Below are positions 1-7,509 of a stretch of 14,019 nt of DNA, piece by piece; position 1 is the first letter of the stretch; every line of letters starts with the position of its first letter. The notes under the pieces are model-generated. The model did no database searches and was not told the DNA's origin. It saw only the letters and a list, made by a program, of their open reading frames with translations. Origin of the DNA: Planctomycetales bacterium (GTDB lineage: Bacteria > Planctomycetota > Planctomycetia > Isosphaerales > Isosphaeraceae); contig DAHZZC010000615.1 of NCBI GenBank assembly GCA_027435495.1, forward strand, positions 1 to 14,019. Direction: 5' to 3'. A program made the translations under genes and the position numbers.

Positions 1-356
1 CCCCGGATCCAGAGAACCTCGTCGAAACCCCGGCCGTAGCCGAGCCCGGTCTCGCGGAGCAGGGGGACATCCGAGATCAGGGCCGTTCGGACGCCCTGGT
101 TCCACAGGATGTCGGGCAGGATCCGCTCGTCGGGCCGGAGCGGAGTCCAGCCGGCCTCGGGGTCGGGGAATCCGTATCGACCGGTCCACCAGCTCCGACG
201 GGTCGGGAGCGTGGTGAGGTTCTCGGGGAAGTGATGATCGAAGACGACCCCCTCCGTCGCCAGCCGGTCCAGGCTGGGGGTCTCGATCCAGGCGTTCCCG
301 TAAGCACCCAGGAAGCCCAGGTGCAAGCTGTTGCAGGCCACGACGATGACGTTCAT
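1..356 (-). CDS. Sulfatase-superfamily protein, 5' part only, with Thr at the formylglycine position
   Basis: The gene starts at the ATG at 356 and runs off the left edge; 118 residues are visible. The N-terminus has the usual alkaline-phosphatase/sulfatase layout: a buried beta strand (MNVIVVAC), a metal-site loop, then GNAWIETPSLDRLATEG and a first helix. The sulfatase signature C/S-x-P-S/A-R-x4-T-G is present as T49-L-P-T-R-R-S-W-W-T-G59, so Thr replaces the Cys/Ser that becomes formylglycine. The first metal-binding position, normally Asp, reads Asn (N9). No signal peptide is visible, which suggests a cytoplasmic protein. Known biology: Thr is the nucleophile in some phosphoesterase branches of this superfamily, so it may be a phospho- or phosphonate-ester hydrolase, or a non-catalytic paralogue, rather than a true sulfatase. 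It lies 55 bp after the TPR gene in the same direction and may share its transcript. The family call is firm; the substrate is unknown. Confidence 0.85.
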   Translation of the reverse strand, partial: MNVIVVACNSLHLGFLGAYGNAWIETPSLDRLATEGVVFDHHFPENLTTLPTRRSWWTGRYGFPDPEAGWTPLRPDERILPDILWNQGVRTALISDVPLLRETGLGYGRGFDEVLWIR

Positions 357-411
357 GCCCCCCATTCTAGCAGAACGGGGGACGGCGGACAGATGGCCTC
401 GGGGTCGGGAT

Positions 412-1968
412 TCACGACGATTTGAACGCCGCACTAAAAAGCTGCCGGAAGGCCATGTCGAGGCATTGCGCGTCGATGTCGGCGAACTTCTTTGGGCCAT
501 CCTTGGGGTCGGAATCCTTGTGATGCCACCCGGCGCAGAGAAAGAATCGTTGCCCCTCCCAGTCCATGTCCGCGCCGACGTAATACTCGGTGGACTCGTA
601 CGTCAGGACGAAGCGGCCGAAATCGAGGCAAGCGGGGACGAGCTTAAAATCTCTCCCTTCCAGGCATCCGCGGATAGCGTAGACGAGCGAGAGGCGGGGA
701 TCGAGCTTCAGGGCCTGATCGAAGTCGGCCTTCGCCTTCGCTCGGTCATCGGAGACGATCCAGGAAACCACGCCGCGGTAGAAGTAGACAGCCCAGGATC
801 TGGGCATAAGCTGGACCAGGCGATCCATATCGGCCATGGCACGGGCCTTTTCGCCTTTTGCGAGCAGGACGATGCCACGCGCGAGATAGGACTCGGGCGC
901 CTCGGGACGGCGCCGGACGATCTCGTCGTAATCGGCCAGTGCGTGATCCACGTCGCCCTTCGCCTGGTAGCACGCCGCACGGCCAGCGAACAGTTCGGTG
1001 TTGCCGGGATAGCCCGGCATCGCGTCGGTAAAGTCGGCGATGGCACGGTCGTGCTCGCCACAATCCGCAAAGCACTTCCCGCGGGTCCAGAGCAGCATCG
1101 GCCGGAGCCAACCGGGATGCAGCGAATCGGCCCTCGCCAGGTCGGAGAGGGCCCCGGGGATATCGCCCTTCCTGCGCCGGACGACCGCCCGCTCGATCAG
1201 GACATCAACGGTCTCGTCCTGGTTCTCGATCAGCCAGTCGAGGTCCCGGGAGGCGTCATCGAGTCGGCTTTCGCGGCGGGCGAGGAGCGCCCGGGCCAAT
1301 CGGCCGATCGGCAGTATCGAGCCCCGCTTCTCGGCCTGTTCCAGGTCCGAGCGGGCGGCCTCGAGCGCCGCCTTGTCCTCGTCCTGAGCTGCGTAAACTC
1401 GGACGAAGGCCCGGGTCGCGTGCGCCTCGCCGGCCAGATTGGGGTAGCTGGCGACGAACTGGTCCAGGTAGGCCAGCGCCTCCGGTGTTCTTCGAGCGAC
1501 GCAAAGCATCCGGACGATCCCGACGTGCGCAGGGATGTTGGTCGGATCGCATTCGACGGCCTGCGTGTAGTATTCGTGGGCCCGTCGATAGTTGCCCTGG
1601 TCGAAGTGGGCCTTCGCCATCGCGACGTACGACCGCGATTCCTTCTGCAGTCCTTCCACCGACGTCGGTAGCGAAGATGACGTCTCGGCTGCAAGGAATG
1701 AGAAGACCGGCGGTAAAGTCTCGGGCGTCGGCGCCAGGCCGGGTTTTGCGGAGGGAGACGGAGGCGCCAGCACGGAAGCTGGCGCGACGGCCGCATCGTT
1801 TTTCGGGCCCTTCGCCGGGCTCACGTCCGGCTCGATCGACAACGGACTGAGCGGAGGCGGCTCGTCGGCTGGCGGGGGGCCGTCCGACGCCCTCGCGATC
1901 AGGCCGGTCGTCAGCGCGATCGAGGCGAAAAGCCCGACGAGCGGGCCCCGGAACGCATTCCTTCCCAT
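412..1968 (-). CDS. Secreted TPR-repeat protein
   Basis: A 518-residue protein. Residues 1-27 look like a Sec signal peptide (hydrophobic LVGLFASIALTTGLIA, then ARAS). Residues 28-100 are a Pro/Ala/Ser-rich linker. About residues 110-430 form a run of tetratricopeptide repeats, for example FDQGNYRRAHEYYTQAVECD near 122-141, CGEHDRAIADFTDAMPGYP near 303-321, KGDVDHALADYDEIVRRRP near 338-355 and RAKAKADFDQALKLDP near 409-424. The last 90 residues are not TPR; they are rich in Trp, His and Cys (DMDWEGQRFFLCAGWHHKD near 468-486), and I do not recognise the fold. TPR arrays bind other proteins, so it probably acts as a scaffold or adaptor outside the cytoplasm. The ATG at 1968 has a strong Shine-Dalgarno (GGGGAGG, 5 nt away). 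It lies 114 bp after the SorB-like cytochrome gene in the same direction, so it could be co-transcribed with it. The partner is unknown. Confidence 0.9.
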   Translation of the reverse strand: MGRNAFRGPLVGLFASIALTTGLIARASDGPPPADEPPPLSPLSIEPDVSPAKGPKNDAAVAPASVLAPPSPSAKPGLAPTPETLPPVFSFLAAETSSSLPTSVEGLQKESRSYVAMAKAHFDQGNYRRAHEYYTQAVECDPTNIPAHVGIVRMLCVARRTPEALAYLDQFVASYPNLAGEAHATRAFVRVYAAQDEDKAALEAARSDLEQAEKRGSILPIGRLARALLARRESRLDDASRDLDWLIENQDETVDVLIERAVVRRRKGDIPGALSDLARADSLHPGWLRPMLLWTRGKCFADCGEHDRAIADFTDAMPGYPGNTELFAGRAACYQAKGDVDHALADYDEIVRRRPEAPESYLARGIVLLAKGEKARAMADMDRLVQLMPRSWAVYFYRGVVSWIVSDDRAKAKADFDQALKLDPRLSLVYAIRGCLEGRDFKLVPACLDFGRFVLTYESTEYYVGADMDWEGQRFFLCAGWHHKDSDPKDGPKKFADIDAQCLDMAFRQLFSAAFKSS

Positions 1969-2082
1969 CCCTGCCTCCCCGTGGAAACCTCACCGATCGC
2001 CAACAGGACGACGGACGGGGATGAGTTGTATCGAATCGTCCGGATCTGTCGAGGGCAATCCGAAGTCGGCGCGTCCATCGGG

Positions 2083-2736
2083 CTACTTGCCGCCCTGGGC
2101 AAGCGGCTCGGGATACGAGAGGCTCCGCAGCCAGGCGAGGATCGCCACGCTGTCCTCGGGCTTCAGGGTCTGCTTGTTGCCGGGCATCCGCCGGAGACCC
2201 TCGAACAGAATTCGATTGTAGTCGGTCGGCCGGTCGAGGATCGCCTTGTGGACCAGCGCCGGGCCGAGGTCGCCGCCGAGCGCCTTAGGGCCGTGGCAGT
2301 TGGCGCAGGTGGTCGCGTAGAGCTTCTCGCCGCGCTTCAGGTCGGCCCCAGCTTCCACCGGGGCGTGTTGGCCCCGCGGAACCTCGTACGAGTCGACGTC
2401 GTTCAGGGTGGCGAGCGTCGGCGCGGGGGCCGGTTCCCTGTCGGAGTAGTGACGGGCGAGGTACTCGGTCACCGGATCGGCCGCCTCCTTCGGCAGTGGC
2501 GATCCCCAGCCGATCATCTTCACGACCTCGGCCTTCCACTGCGTTGGGGTCAGGCGCTGGCCAGCGATGAGGTCCATCGAGTGGCAGATCAGGCAGTTCT
2601 CTTCCAGGCTTCGGCGGGCGAGCAACTCGCGCATCTCGGCCTCGTCGTCGTCCTGTCGGGCCGGGGCCGGGATCATCAACGATCCGACGATCGCCAGAGA
2701 GAGCGCCGCCATGCAAAGGCAACGAACGGTCGACAT
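2083..2736 (-). CDS. Di-haem cytochrome c, SorB-like sulfite dehydrogenase subunit
   Basis: A 217-residue exported protein with a signal peptide (hydrophobic core near residues 9-22, then PAPARQ). It has two c-type haem-binding motifs, C48-L-I-C-H52 and C144-A-N-C-H148, each in a small cytochrome domain. Likely axial Met ligands are M184 in the second domain (RRMPG) and M54 or M74 in the first. The second domain shows the usual GEKLYATTCANCHG ... GPAL ... MPG pattern. The start codon lies 24 bp after the stop of the molybdenum oxidoreductase gene, so the two are almost certainly one operon. In known SorAB enzymes the Mo subunit oxidises sulfite and the cytochrome subunit takes the electrons. 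Known SorB subunits are usually mono-haem, so the two-haem form here is larger than the type protein. The cytochrome call is certain; the sulfite role follows from the neighbour. Other possibility: electron acceptor for a related molybdenum enzyme. Confidence 0.88.
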   Translation of the reverse strand: MSTVRCLCMAALSLAIVGSLMIPAPARQDDDEAEMRELLARRSLEENCLICHSMDLIAGQRLTPTQWKAEVVKMIGWGSPLPKEAADPVTEYLARHYSDREPAPAPTLATLNDVDSYEVPRGQHAPVEAGADLKRGEKLYATTCANCHGPKALGGDLGPALVHKAILDRPTDYNRILFEGLRRMPGNKQTLKPEDSVAILAWLRSLSYPEPLAQGGK

Positions 2737-2760
2737 CAGGTCATTCCCTCGCCTGGGGCC

Positions 2761-3939
2761 CTATTTCACCTCGAACGCGACGGTATCGTAGCCGTTCCAG
2801 AGATAGCCGCTCTTGTTCCATGGAGGCGTTTCCGGCTGGACCTCGCCCTCCGAATCGGTCGCACGGGCCGCCACGACATGCCGGCCCGGCCGGGACGATT
2901 CGAGCCGGTAGGCCCATCGACGCCAGGCGCCCGGCTCGGGGTCGTCGCGGAGGTTCGCTTCCTTCCAGGAACCGTCGTTAACCTTGACCTCGACCTTCGT
3001 GACATGCCCGCGACCTGTCCAGGCGACTCCGCGGACCTCAACCGGCCCCGAGGCCACCGATCCCCCCTGCACCGGCGAGGCGATCAGCGACTTGACGTTC
3101 ATCCAGGTCACTGGGTCCATCGCGACCGATCCAGCCGGTGCGTCGGCCGGGACGGGCGTCCGGGGCATCCGATAGGCCGTCTGCATGTAGAAACTCGGCG
3201 CCTCCTCGCGGGAGACCACGATCCGGCGAACCCACTTCGTCCAGTTGTTCCCCGCCCAGCCGGGAACGACCACCCGGGCCGGGCCTCCGTGCAGCAGCGG
3301 GAGCGGCTCGCCGTTCATCCCGAGGGCCAGTAGCGTTCCGGGGTCTCGGGCGCGGTCGATGGGGATGCTCCGGACGAACGCCGAGATCTTCGGCGAGGGA
3401 GGCGCGTCCGACCCGTAGAAATGCAGGTGCGCGGCACCTTCCGGCACGCCCGCCCGATCAAGCAGGTCGGCCAATCGGACGCCCGACCACTCCGCCTGGC
3501 CGACCGCCCCGCGCTCCCAGGGTGTCCCCGGCACGCGAGGCCGGAACAGGCCCCGGCCATTCCCGGCACACTGGATAACTGCCGTCTTTGAGGCCCGTTC
3601 CATCCGCCCCAACTCATCGAGCCGGAGCCGCAACGGGCGCCGGACCAGGCCGACAATCTCGACCTCCCACGTCCCGGGATCGACCGCCGGCGCCCCGAAG
3701 TGGCTCCGGACGAACAGCGAATCGGCGGGCGTGATCCGATGGTCGAACGCCGAAGAGGTCGATTCCAGGTTCAGCGGGCGACGACTCCGGACGATGAGCT
3801 GTCCCTCATCCGACGTCCCGTCCGCGCTCGCCTCCTGGCCCGTCCACCGCTCGGAGAGCCCGGCGCCAGCCGCACCGAGCAGGCCGAGCCCGATCCATGC
3901 CCGACGGCTGATGGCCGCCGAATCCCTCGATCGTTCCAT
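2761..3939 (-). CDS. Molybdenum sulfite oxidase-family oxidoreductase (SorA-like), Tat-exported
   Basis: A 392-residue protein of the sulfite oxidase family. Residues 11-27 are a twin-arginine signal (SRRAWIGLGLLGAAGAG), fitting a cofactor-loaded enzyme exported folded. The Moco domain (about 60-270) has TPADSLFVRSHFGAP near 70-84, the cofactor-ligand cysteine C124 in VIQCAGNGRG, then EWSGVRLADLL and HGGPARVVVPGWAGNNWTKW. The C-terminal Ig-like Mo-co dimerisation domain begins near WMNVKSLIASPVQGG. There is no haem-b5 domain, so electrons must leave to a separate partner, and a cytochrome c gene follows 24 bp downstream. The reaction would be sulfite + water to sulfate + 2 electrons. The ATG at 3939 is preferred because GAGAGG lies upstream and it puts the Tat motif near residue 11; the frame stays open to a TTG at 4092, but that would bury the signal. 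Other possibility: a YedY/MsrP-like or other family member with a different substrate. Confidence 0.87.
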   Translation of the reverse strand: MERSRDSAAISRRAWIGLGLLGAAGAGLSERWTGQEASADGTSDEGQLIVRSRRPLNLESTSSAFDHRITPADSLFVRSHFGAPAVDPGTWEVEIVGLVRRPLRLRLDELGRMERASKTAVIQCAGNGRGLFRPRVPGTPWERGAVGQAEWSGVRLADLLDRAGVPEGAAHLHFYGSDAPPSPKISAFVRSIPIDRARDPGTLLALGMNGEPLPLLHGGPARVVVPGWAGNNWTKWVRRIVVSREEAPSFYMQTAYRMPRTPVPADAPAGSVAMDPVTWMNVKSLIASPVQGGSVASGPVEVRGVAWTGRGHVTKVEVKVNDGSWKEANLRDDPEPGAWRRWAYRLESSRPGRHVVAARATDSEGEVQPETPPWNKSGYLWNGYDTVAFEVK

Positions 3940-4340
3940 CGGCACGTTCCTCTCGTCCTGCCGTCGCCCAATCGTCTGGCGTGCCGACCCGCACGCGAGG
4001 CCGGCGTCCGGCCGCCGAGTATCGCCGATCGGGATCCAGGAGTCCACCGCGTGCCGGTCCTCGGCGAACCCAGAGGCATCGAATGGTGTCAACGAATCAC
4101 CACAACCAACCCGTGCGCCACGATCGATACAATCCGCTTTTTATGCCATCAGGAACGAGCCGAACGATGGATTGAGAGTCCTGCCTGTTGGTACAGAATT
4201 CGCTAGGGGTTACGATACTATCATAGGGAGAACAGGTAGGGGCAAGGCCCGATGGACGCCCCGCGAAGGGAGTGGAATCGATCGTCTCATGTCGGCGTAC
4301 AGGAGTGGTGATCGAATCTTCCACAAACGGGTGACCAGCC
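3940..4340. other. 401-bp divergent intergenic region between sorA-like and HNH genes
   Basis: No convincing gene lies here. The left half carries the upstream region of the minus-strand sorA-like gene: a perfect TTGACA on the minus strand at 4092-4087, but without a good -10 at the right distance. The right half carries a good plus-strand promoter candidate, listed separately. The part around 4125-4225 is clearly richer in A and T than the genes around it, as expected for a promoter region. An open minus frame continues upstream of sorA to 4092, but it has no family features and no ribosome site. Confidence 0.7.
4188..4216 (+). promoter_or_regulatory. Candidate sigma70-like promoter for the HNH gene
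   Basis: A -35-like TTGGTA at 4188-4193 and a -10-like TACGAT at 4211-4216 are separated by 17 nt, the ideal spacing. Each matches the E. coli consensus at 4 of 6 bases. Transcription would begin near 4223, leaving a leader of about 118 nt before the ATG at 4341. Planctomycete promoters are poorly defined, so this is inference from sequence shape. Confidence 0.4.
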
Positions 4341-4640
4341 ATGAGGAAAGGTCAACGCAATCGGCATCGTGCCCTGTGGACCCGTCTCCAGCGACACCTT
4401 GAGATCAGCCTCGACGGCCTGAAGCCGCGAAGGATCCGGACCCGATCGGCACGATACGCCGCAGCGATCGGCGAACGGCTCGGCCTGATCGACCGGCCGA
4501 AGGTCTGCTCGTGGTGTCGGCGCCATGCCCGGCTGGAACGCCACCACTGGGATTACACCGAGCCCCTCAATGTAACCTTTCTCTGCATCGACTGCCACGA
4601 CATCGCCGATGCGATGGTCATTCGCGCAGCGAGTGCCTAG
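4341..4640 (+). CDS. Small HNH-type zinc protein, possible homing or phage-type nuclease
   Basis: A 99-residue basic protein. The C-terminal half has a Cys4/His layout: C56-S-W-C59, H68-H69-W-D-Y-T-E-P-L-N-V and L81-C-I-D-C85-H86. This 'CxxC ... HHxDYxxPLxVxFLCxxCH' pattern is typical of short HNH-family proteins often found in phages and mobile DNA. In that family the cysteines hold a structural zinc and the His-rich loop forms the beta-beta-alpha metal active site. The N-terminal half (1-50) is rich in Arg and could bind nucleic acid. An in-frame TGA at 4332-4334 rules out a longer start, so the ATG at 4341 is firm. No phage genes, terminase or intron flank it. It has its own likely promoter upstream, and its stop overlaps that of the convergent histidine kinase. 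Nuclease activity is not shown; it might only bind DNA or RNA. Confidence 0.8.
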   Translation: MRKGQRNRHRALWTRLQRHLEISLDGLKPRRIRTRSARYAAAIGERLGLIDRPKVCSWCRRHARLERHHWDYTEPLNVTFLCIDCHDIADAMVIRAASA

Positions 4641-6703
4641 GATTTCAGCAGCCGCAAGGGGAGCGCAGGATCGGGCCGGGGCGTTGCGCGTGAGTCAACC
4701 TCAGGCGCGGGGGGCGCCTTCATCGGCAGGTGAACCTGGAAGGAGGTCTCGCGTCCAGGTGACGAACTCCATCGAAGCCGACCTCCGGCCTGCTCGACAA
4801 TCTTTGCGGCGCGTGGGAGGCCCAATCCGAGCCCGCGCCCAGCCTGCCGCCCGCAGTAAAACGGGTCGAAGAGGTGGTCAGACTCCTCGGGGCTGATCCC
4901 CTTGCCGGTGTCGGCGAACGACCAGACAAGCTCACCGTTCTCGATCGACGATCGCACCCTCACCCGCCCCCCGGGCGGGGTCGCCTGGATTCCGTTTCGC
5001 AGCAGGATTTCCGCAAGGTGTCGGAGCCCCTCGGGATCACCCCAGGTCGCGGGCGACGATTCGTCGACATCCACGAGCAGCCGAACGCCCCGTGTTTCGA
5101 GGTCGCTCCCCAGCTCGGCGAGCACGGAGCTGAGGACCTCCGACGGCTTGCAGGCCCTCGGCCGAGACGCCGGCGGTCGCGCCACGAACATCAGGTCGCG
5201 GAGAATTCGGTGCGTCCTCTGTGCCTGTGCCAGGATGATCCGAAGCGACCGGGCCACTTCGGGATCCTCGGCGCGAGCCAGGAGCAGTTGCGCCCGGCCG
5301 ACGACAACCGCTAGCGGGTTGTTCAACTCGTGCCCGGCACCGGCGGCAAACTCACCGAGGGCATCGAGCTTGGCCAGCCGAAGCCGGTCCTCCTCGGAGC
5401 GGACCCGGCCGCGATACGAGCCAACGGCCGCGCGGAGCCGGCGGTCGAGCCGATCGCGATCGAAAATGGCCTCGGCCCAGACGCTCCAGGCCCGAACGAT
5501 CCTCCGGGCCGATTCGTCACGATCGCGGGCGATCGACGGACCACCCTCGCGGCACCAGAGTTGAGCCGTTGCTCCATTCTGGCCTCGGGTCGCGAGCGCG
5601 ATCTCGACTGTCGGCACGACGGGGCGGTCGTCGTCCTCGGGTGGGGCCGATTCCGTTTCAGGCCAGGTGATCCGGGCGGCGTTGACACCCGGCTCAGCGC
5701 ACCAGGCCCGGGCGGCTCGATCGGCCCATTCGTCGGGCGTCTCGCCCGGCGGCGAGGCGGCGAAGGCGTCGAGGAACCGCTCGGCACGGTCCGCACGCAA
5801 TCGAGCCCGGCTCAGCTCAACCCGGAGCCGGGCGTTCTGCCGGACCGCCCGCTCCTCGTCTCGCGTCGAGGTCGGGTCGACAAACGCCGACCCGCACCTC
5901 GCCTGCACTTCCGCCATCAGTATCCGGAGCGACGGATCGGCGAGGGGCAGCTCGCGGTTCGGGTCGTCGAGCGACCAGGGCGTTCGCTCGGCGCGCCGGT
6001 GCGCCTCGCGGAGAATCGCGATCCGATCGGGATCGGACGTCGCGGTCGCCAGCTCCCCTTCCCGGTCACCACGAAGCCAGGCAGCGTCGACAACCAGTTC
6101 CGGACATCCCCAGCGCTCGGCCATCCGCCAGCCAAGTTCGTCCAGATCGGTGCCAAGGTCGGCACGCTCCATCCGCTCACGCGCCGAAGGGTCGGACTGC
6201 TGCCACCAAGCAAGCAGCCAGTCGGGGTCGACAGCCGCAACCGCCCACCATCCGAGCCCCACAAGCTGACCCGCCCTGCCAACCAGTTCGGGATCCGAGT
6301 CGCCGGCCTCGCGTGCCAGCCGACGCGCCGAGATCCCAACCGCCACCGAATGGCGCCAGAGCCGATCGAGAAGCTCGCCAGCCGGACCCGAACCGAGCGC
6401 CGAGGGCCACCACGACCGCCCGGCGATCGTCGAAAGTCCATCCCAACCCCGCCCGGCCGAGGCACCGGCGAGCAGCCAGCCCGGGTCGAGATCCCAGGCC
6501 GGTAAGCCTCGCGAGACCGGCCGATCGTCCGGTTCGTCCTCGACCGTCGGATCACCGAGCGCAGCCAGATAAGCCCGCGCTGAGACCGGCCGGAGCGGCA
6601 GCCCCTCCAGGTGGAGGAGCCGACGCCTCAGATCCTCGGTCGTTCTCCGATGGATGGGCACTCGCAACGCGATGGGACTCCTTCCCGCCCGCGTCCCGGA
6701 CAT
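4637..6703 (-). CDS. Cytoplasmic sensor histidine kinase with degenerate HDOD-like N-terminus
   Basis: A 688-residue protein from the ATG at 6703. Residues 33-165 resemble an HDOD domain (LEGLPLRPVSARAYLAALGDP, later LWRHSVAVGISARRLA near 115-130), without the His-Asp pair of true HD hydrolases. Residues about 285-310 form an Arg-rich coiled coil. About 320-415 look like a weak GAF-type sensor region. The kinase core is complete: HisKA H-box with H458 in AGAGHELNNPL, N-box with N570 (LLRNGIQATP), G1 D598-T-G-K-G, F-box LFDPFY, G2 GRGLGLGL near 622-629. There are no membrane segments, so it senses a cytoplasmic cue. It lies 43 bp after the HTH-receiver gene, its likely partner. The start is uncertain: a GTG at 6769 would overlap the regulator gene, and a TTG at 6667 lies about 10 nt after GGAAGGAG. 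The C-terminal 25 residues are a Pro-rich tail. The kinase call is sure; the signal is unknown. Confidence 0.92.
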   Translation of the reverse strand: MSGTRAGRSPIALRVPIHRRTTEDLRRRLLHLEGLPLRPVSARAYLAALGDPTVEDEPDDRPVSRGLPAWDLDPGWLLAGASAGRGWDGLSTIAGRSWWPSALGSGPAGELLDRLWRHSVAVGISARRLAREAGDSDPELVGRAGQLVGLGWWAVAAVDPDWLLAWWQQSDPSARERMERADLGTDLDELGWRMAERWGCPELVVDAAWLRGDREGELATATSDPDRIAILREAHRRAERTPWSLDDPNRELPLADPSLRILMAEVQARCGSAFVDPTSTRDEERAVRQNARLRVELSRARLRADRAERFLDAFAASPPGETPDEWADRAARAWCAEPGVNAARITWPETESAPPEDDDRPVVPTVEIALATRGQNGATAQLWCREGGPSIARDRDESARRIVRAWSVWAEAIFDRDRLDRRLRAAVGSYRGRVRSEEDRLRLAKLDALGEFAAGAGHELNNPLAVVVGRAQLLLARAEDPEVARSLRIILAQAQRTHRILRDLMFVARPPASRPRACKPSEVLSSVLAELGSDLETRGVRLLVDVDESSPATWGDPEGLRHLAEILLRNGIQATPPGGRVRVRSSIENGELVWSFADTGKGISPEESDHLFDPFYCGRQAGRGLGLGLPRAAKIVEQAGGRLRWSSSPGRETSFQVHLPMKAPPAPEVDSRATPRPDPALPLRLLKS

Positions 6704-6746
6704 CGGTCGCGGAATCGGCCGATGCCGACTTCGTCCGGCGAGCCGA

Positions 6747-7337
6747 TCAGCCGCCGACGCCCGGCACACTCGCTTCCATGTCCAGCAATCGGCAAATCCG
6801 GCGCATCAGTTCATCGATATCCAGCGGCTTGTGCAGGAAATCGTCGGCCCCCGAATCCCGAAGCTCCTGGATCTTGTCCTCTTCCACCATGCCGGAGATG
6901 CAGACGATCCGGATGTCCGCCATCGTCGGGTCCCGGCGGATCAACTCGCAGACGGCCTGACCGTTGATGTCGGGCAGCATCACGTCAAGGATGATCAGGT
7001 CCGGATGATACTCCTTCGCCTGCATCCCCGCGCCGAAGCCGTTGTTCACGACCCGCGTCTCAAACCGCGCGTCACCGGCCAGCACCTCGGAGATCAACTC
7101 CACCACCGCCGGATCGTCGTCGACGATCAGCACCCGCCGCTTTCCGCTTTCCAGCGCATCGGTCGGGATGCCGTTCTCTTTCATGAACCGATAGAGAGCA
7201 TCGCGCGGGATCCGTCGGAATCGCGAGCCAGGCACCCGGAACCCCTTCAACTGGCCCGAGTCGAAGCAGCGGATGATCGTCTGCTGGCTCACCTTACATA
7301 TCTTGGCCGCCTCGCCCGTCGTGAAAACGGTCTTCAT
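6747..7337 (-). CDS. Response regulator with N-terminal excisionase-type HTH and C-terminal receiver
   Basis: A 196-residue protein. Residues 1-57 match the excisionase/MerR-type DNA-binding fold (TTGEAAKICKVSQQTIIRCF, then LKGFRVPGSRFRRIPRDAL). Residues 67-188 are a receiver domain with the acidic pocket D73-D75, phospho-acceptor D118 (LIILDVMLPD), S148 and K170-P171. The order is the reverse of the usual response regulator, where the receiver comes first. All catalytic receiver residues are present, so phosphorylation is expected. The ATG at 7337 is chosen because the HTH begins right after it; the open frame reaches 7481 but the extra 48 residues are low-complexity. It is the first gene of a pair with the histidine kinase 43 bp downstream, so the two probably form one two-component system. 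A promoter with an overlapping inverted repeat lies about 165 bp upstream and could be its own binding site (inference). Confidence 0.92.
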   Translation of the reverse strand: MKTVFTTGEAAKICKVSQQTIIRCFDSGQLKGFRVPGSRFRRIPRDALYRFMKENGIPTDALESGKRRVLIVDDDPAVVELISEVLAGDARFETRVVNNGFGAGMQAKEYHPDLIILDVMLPDINGQAVCELIRRDPTMADIRIVCISGMVEEDKIQELRDSGADDFLHKPLDIDELMRRICRLLDMEASVPGVGG

Positions 7338-7509
7338 GGTCTTGGTTATCCCGTCTTCCAGGATCGAGAACGCGCCCCCGCCCGCTTCGGGACGACGTCC
7401 TGATCGGCCTCCCTGCTTGCCCAGCTCACGACGCGCATCCAACGGCGGCCAAGACGACTCGCCTCGCCGCGTCGTTCGCACCAGTCTATCGGTAATCCGC
7501 GGCTGTTAA

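Noticed and set aside
331..1671. 446-codon plus-strand open frame antisense to the TPR gene
   Set aside because: It lacks any domain and mirrors a gene with clear signal peptide, TPR repeats and ribosome site; long antisense frames are expected in GC-rich DNA.
1981..3333. 450-codon plus-strand open frame
   Set aside because: It lies antisense across the cytochrome and sulfite oxidase-like genes, which have unmistakable motifs.
3940..4092. 51-residue N-terminal extension of the sulfite oxidase-like protein from a TTG
   Set aside because: It would bury the twin-arginine signal and has no ribosome site, whereas the ATG at 3939 has one.
4087..4092. Perfect minus-strand TTGACA as a sorA promoter
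   Set aside because: No acceptable -10 hexamer follows at 16-18 nt, so I did not list it as a promoter.
5330..6505. 391-codon plus-strand open frame
   Set aside because: It is antisense to the histidine kinase and shows only Pro/Arg-rich low complexity.
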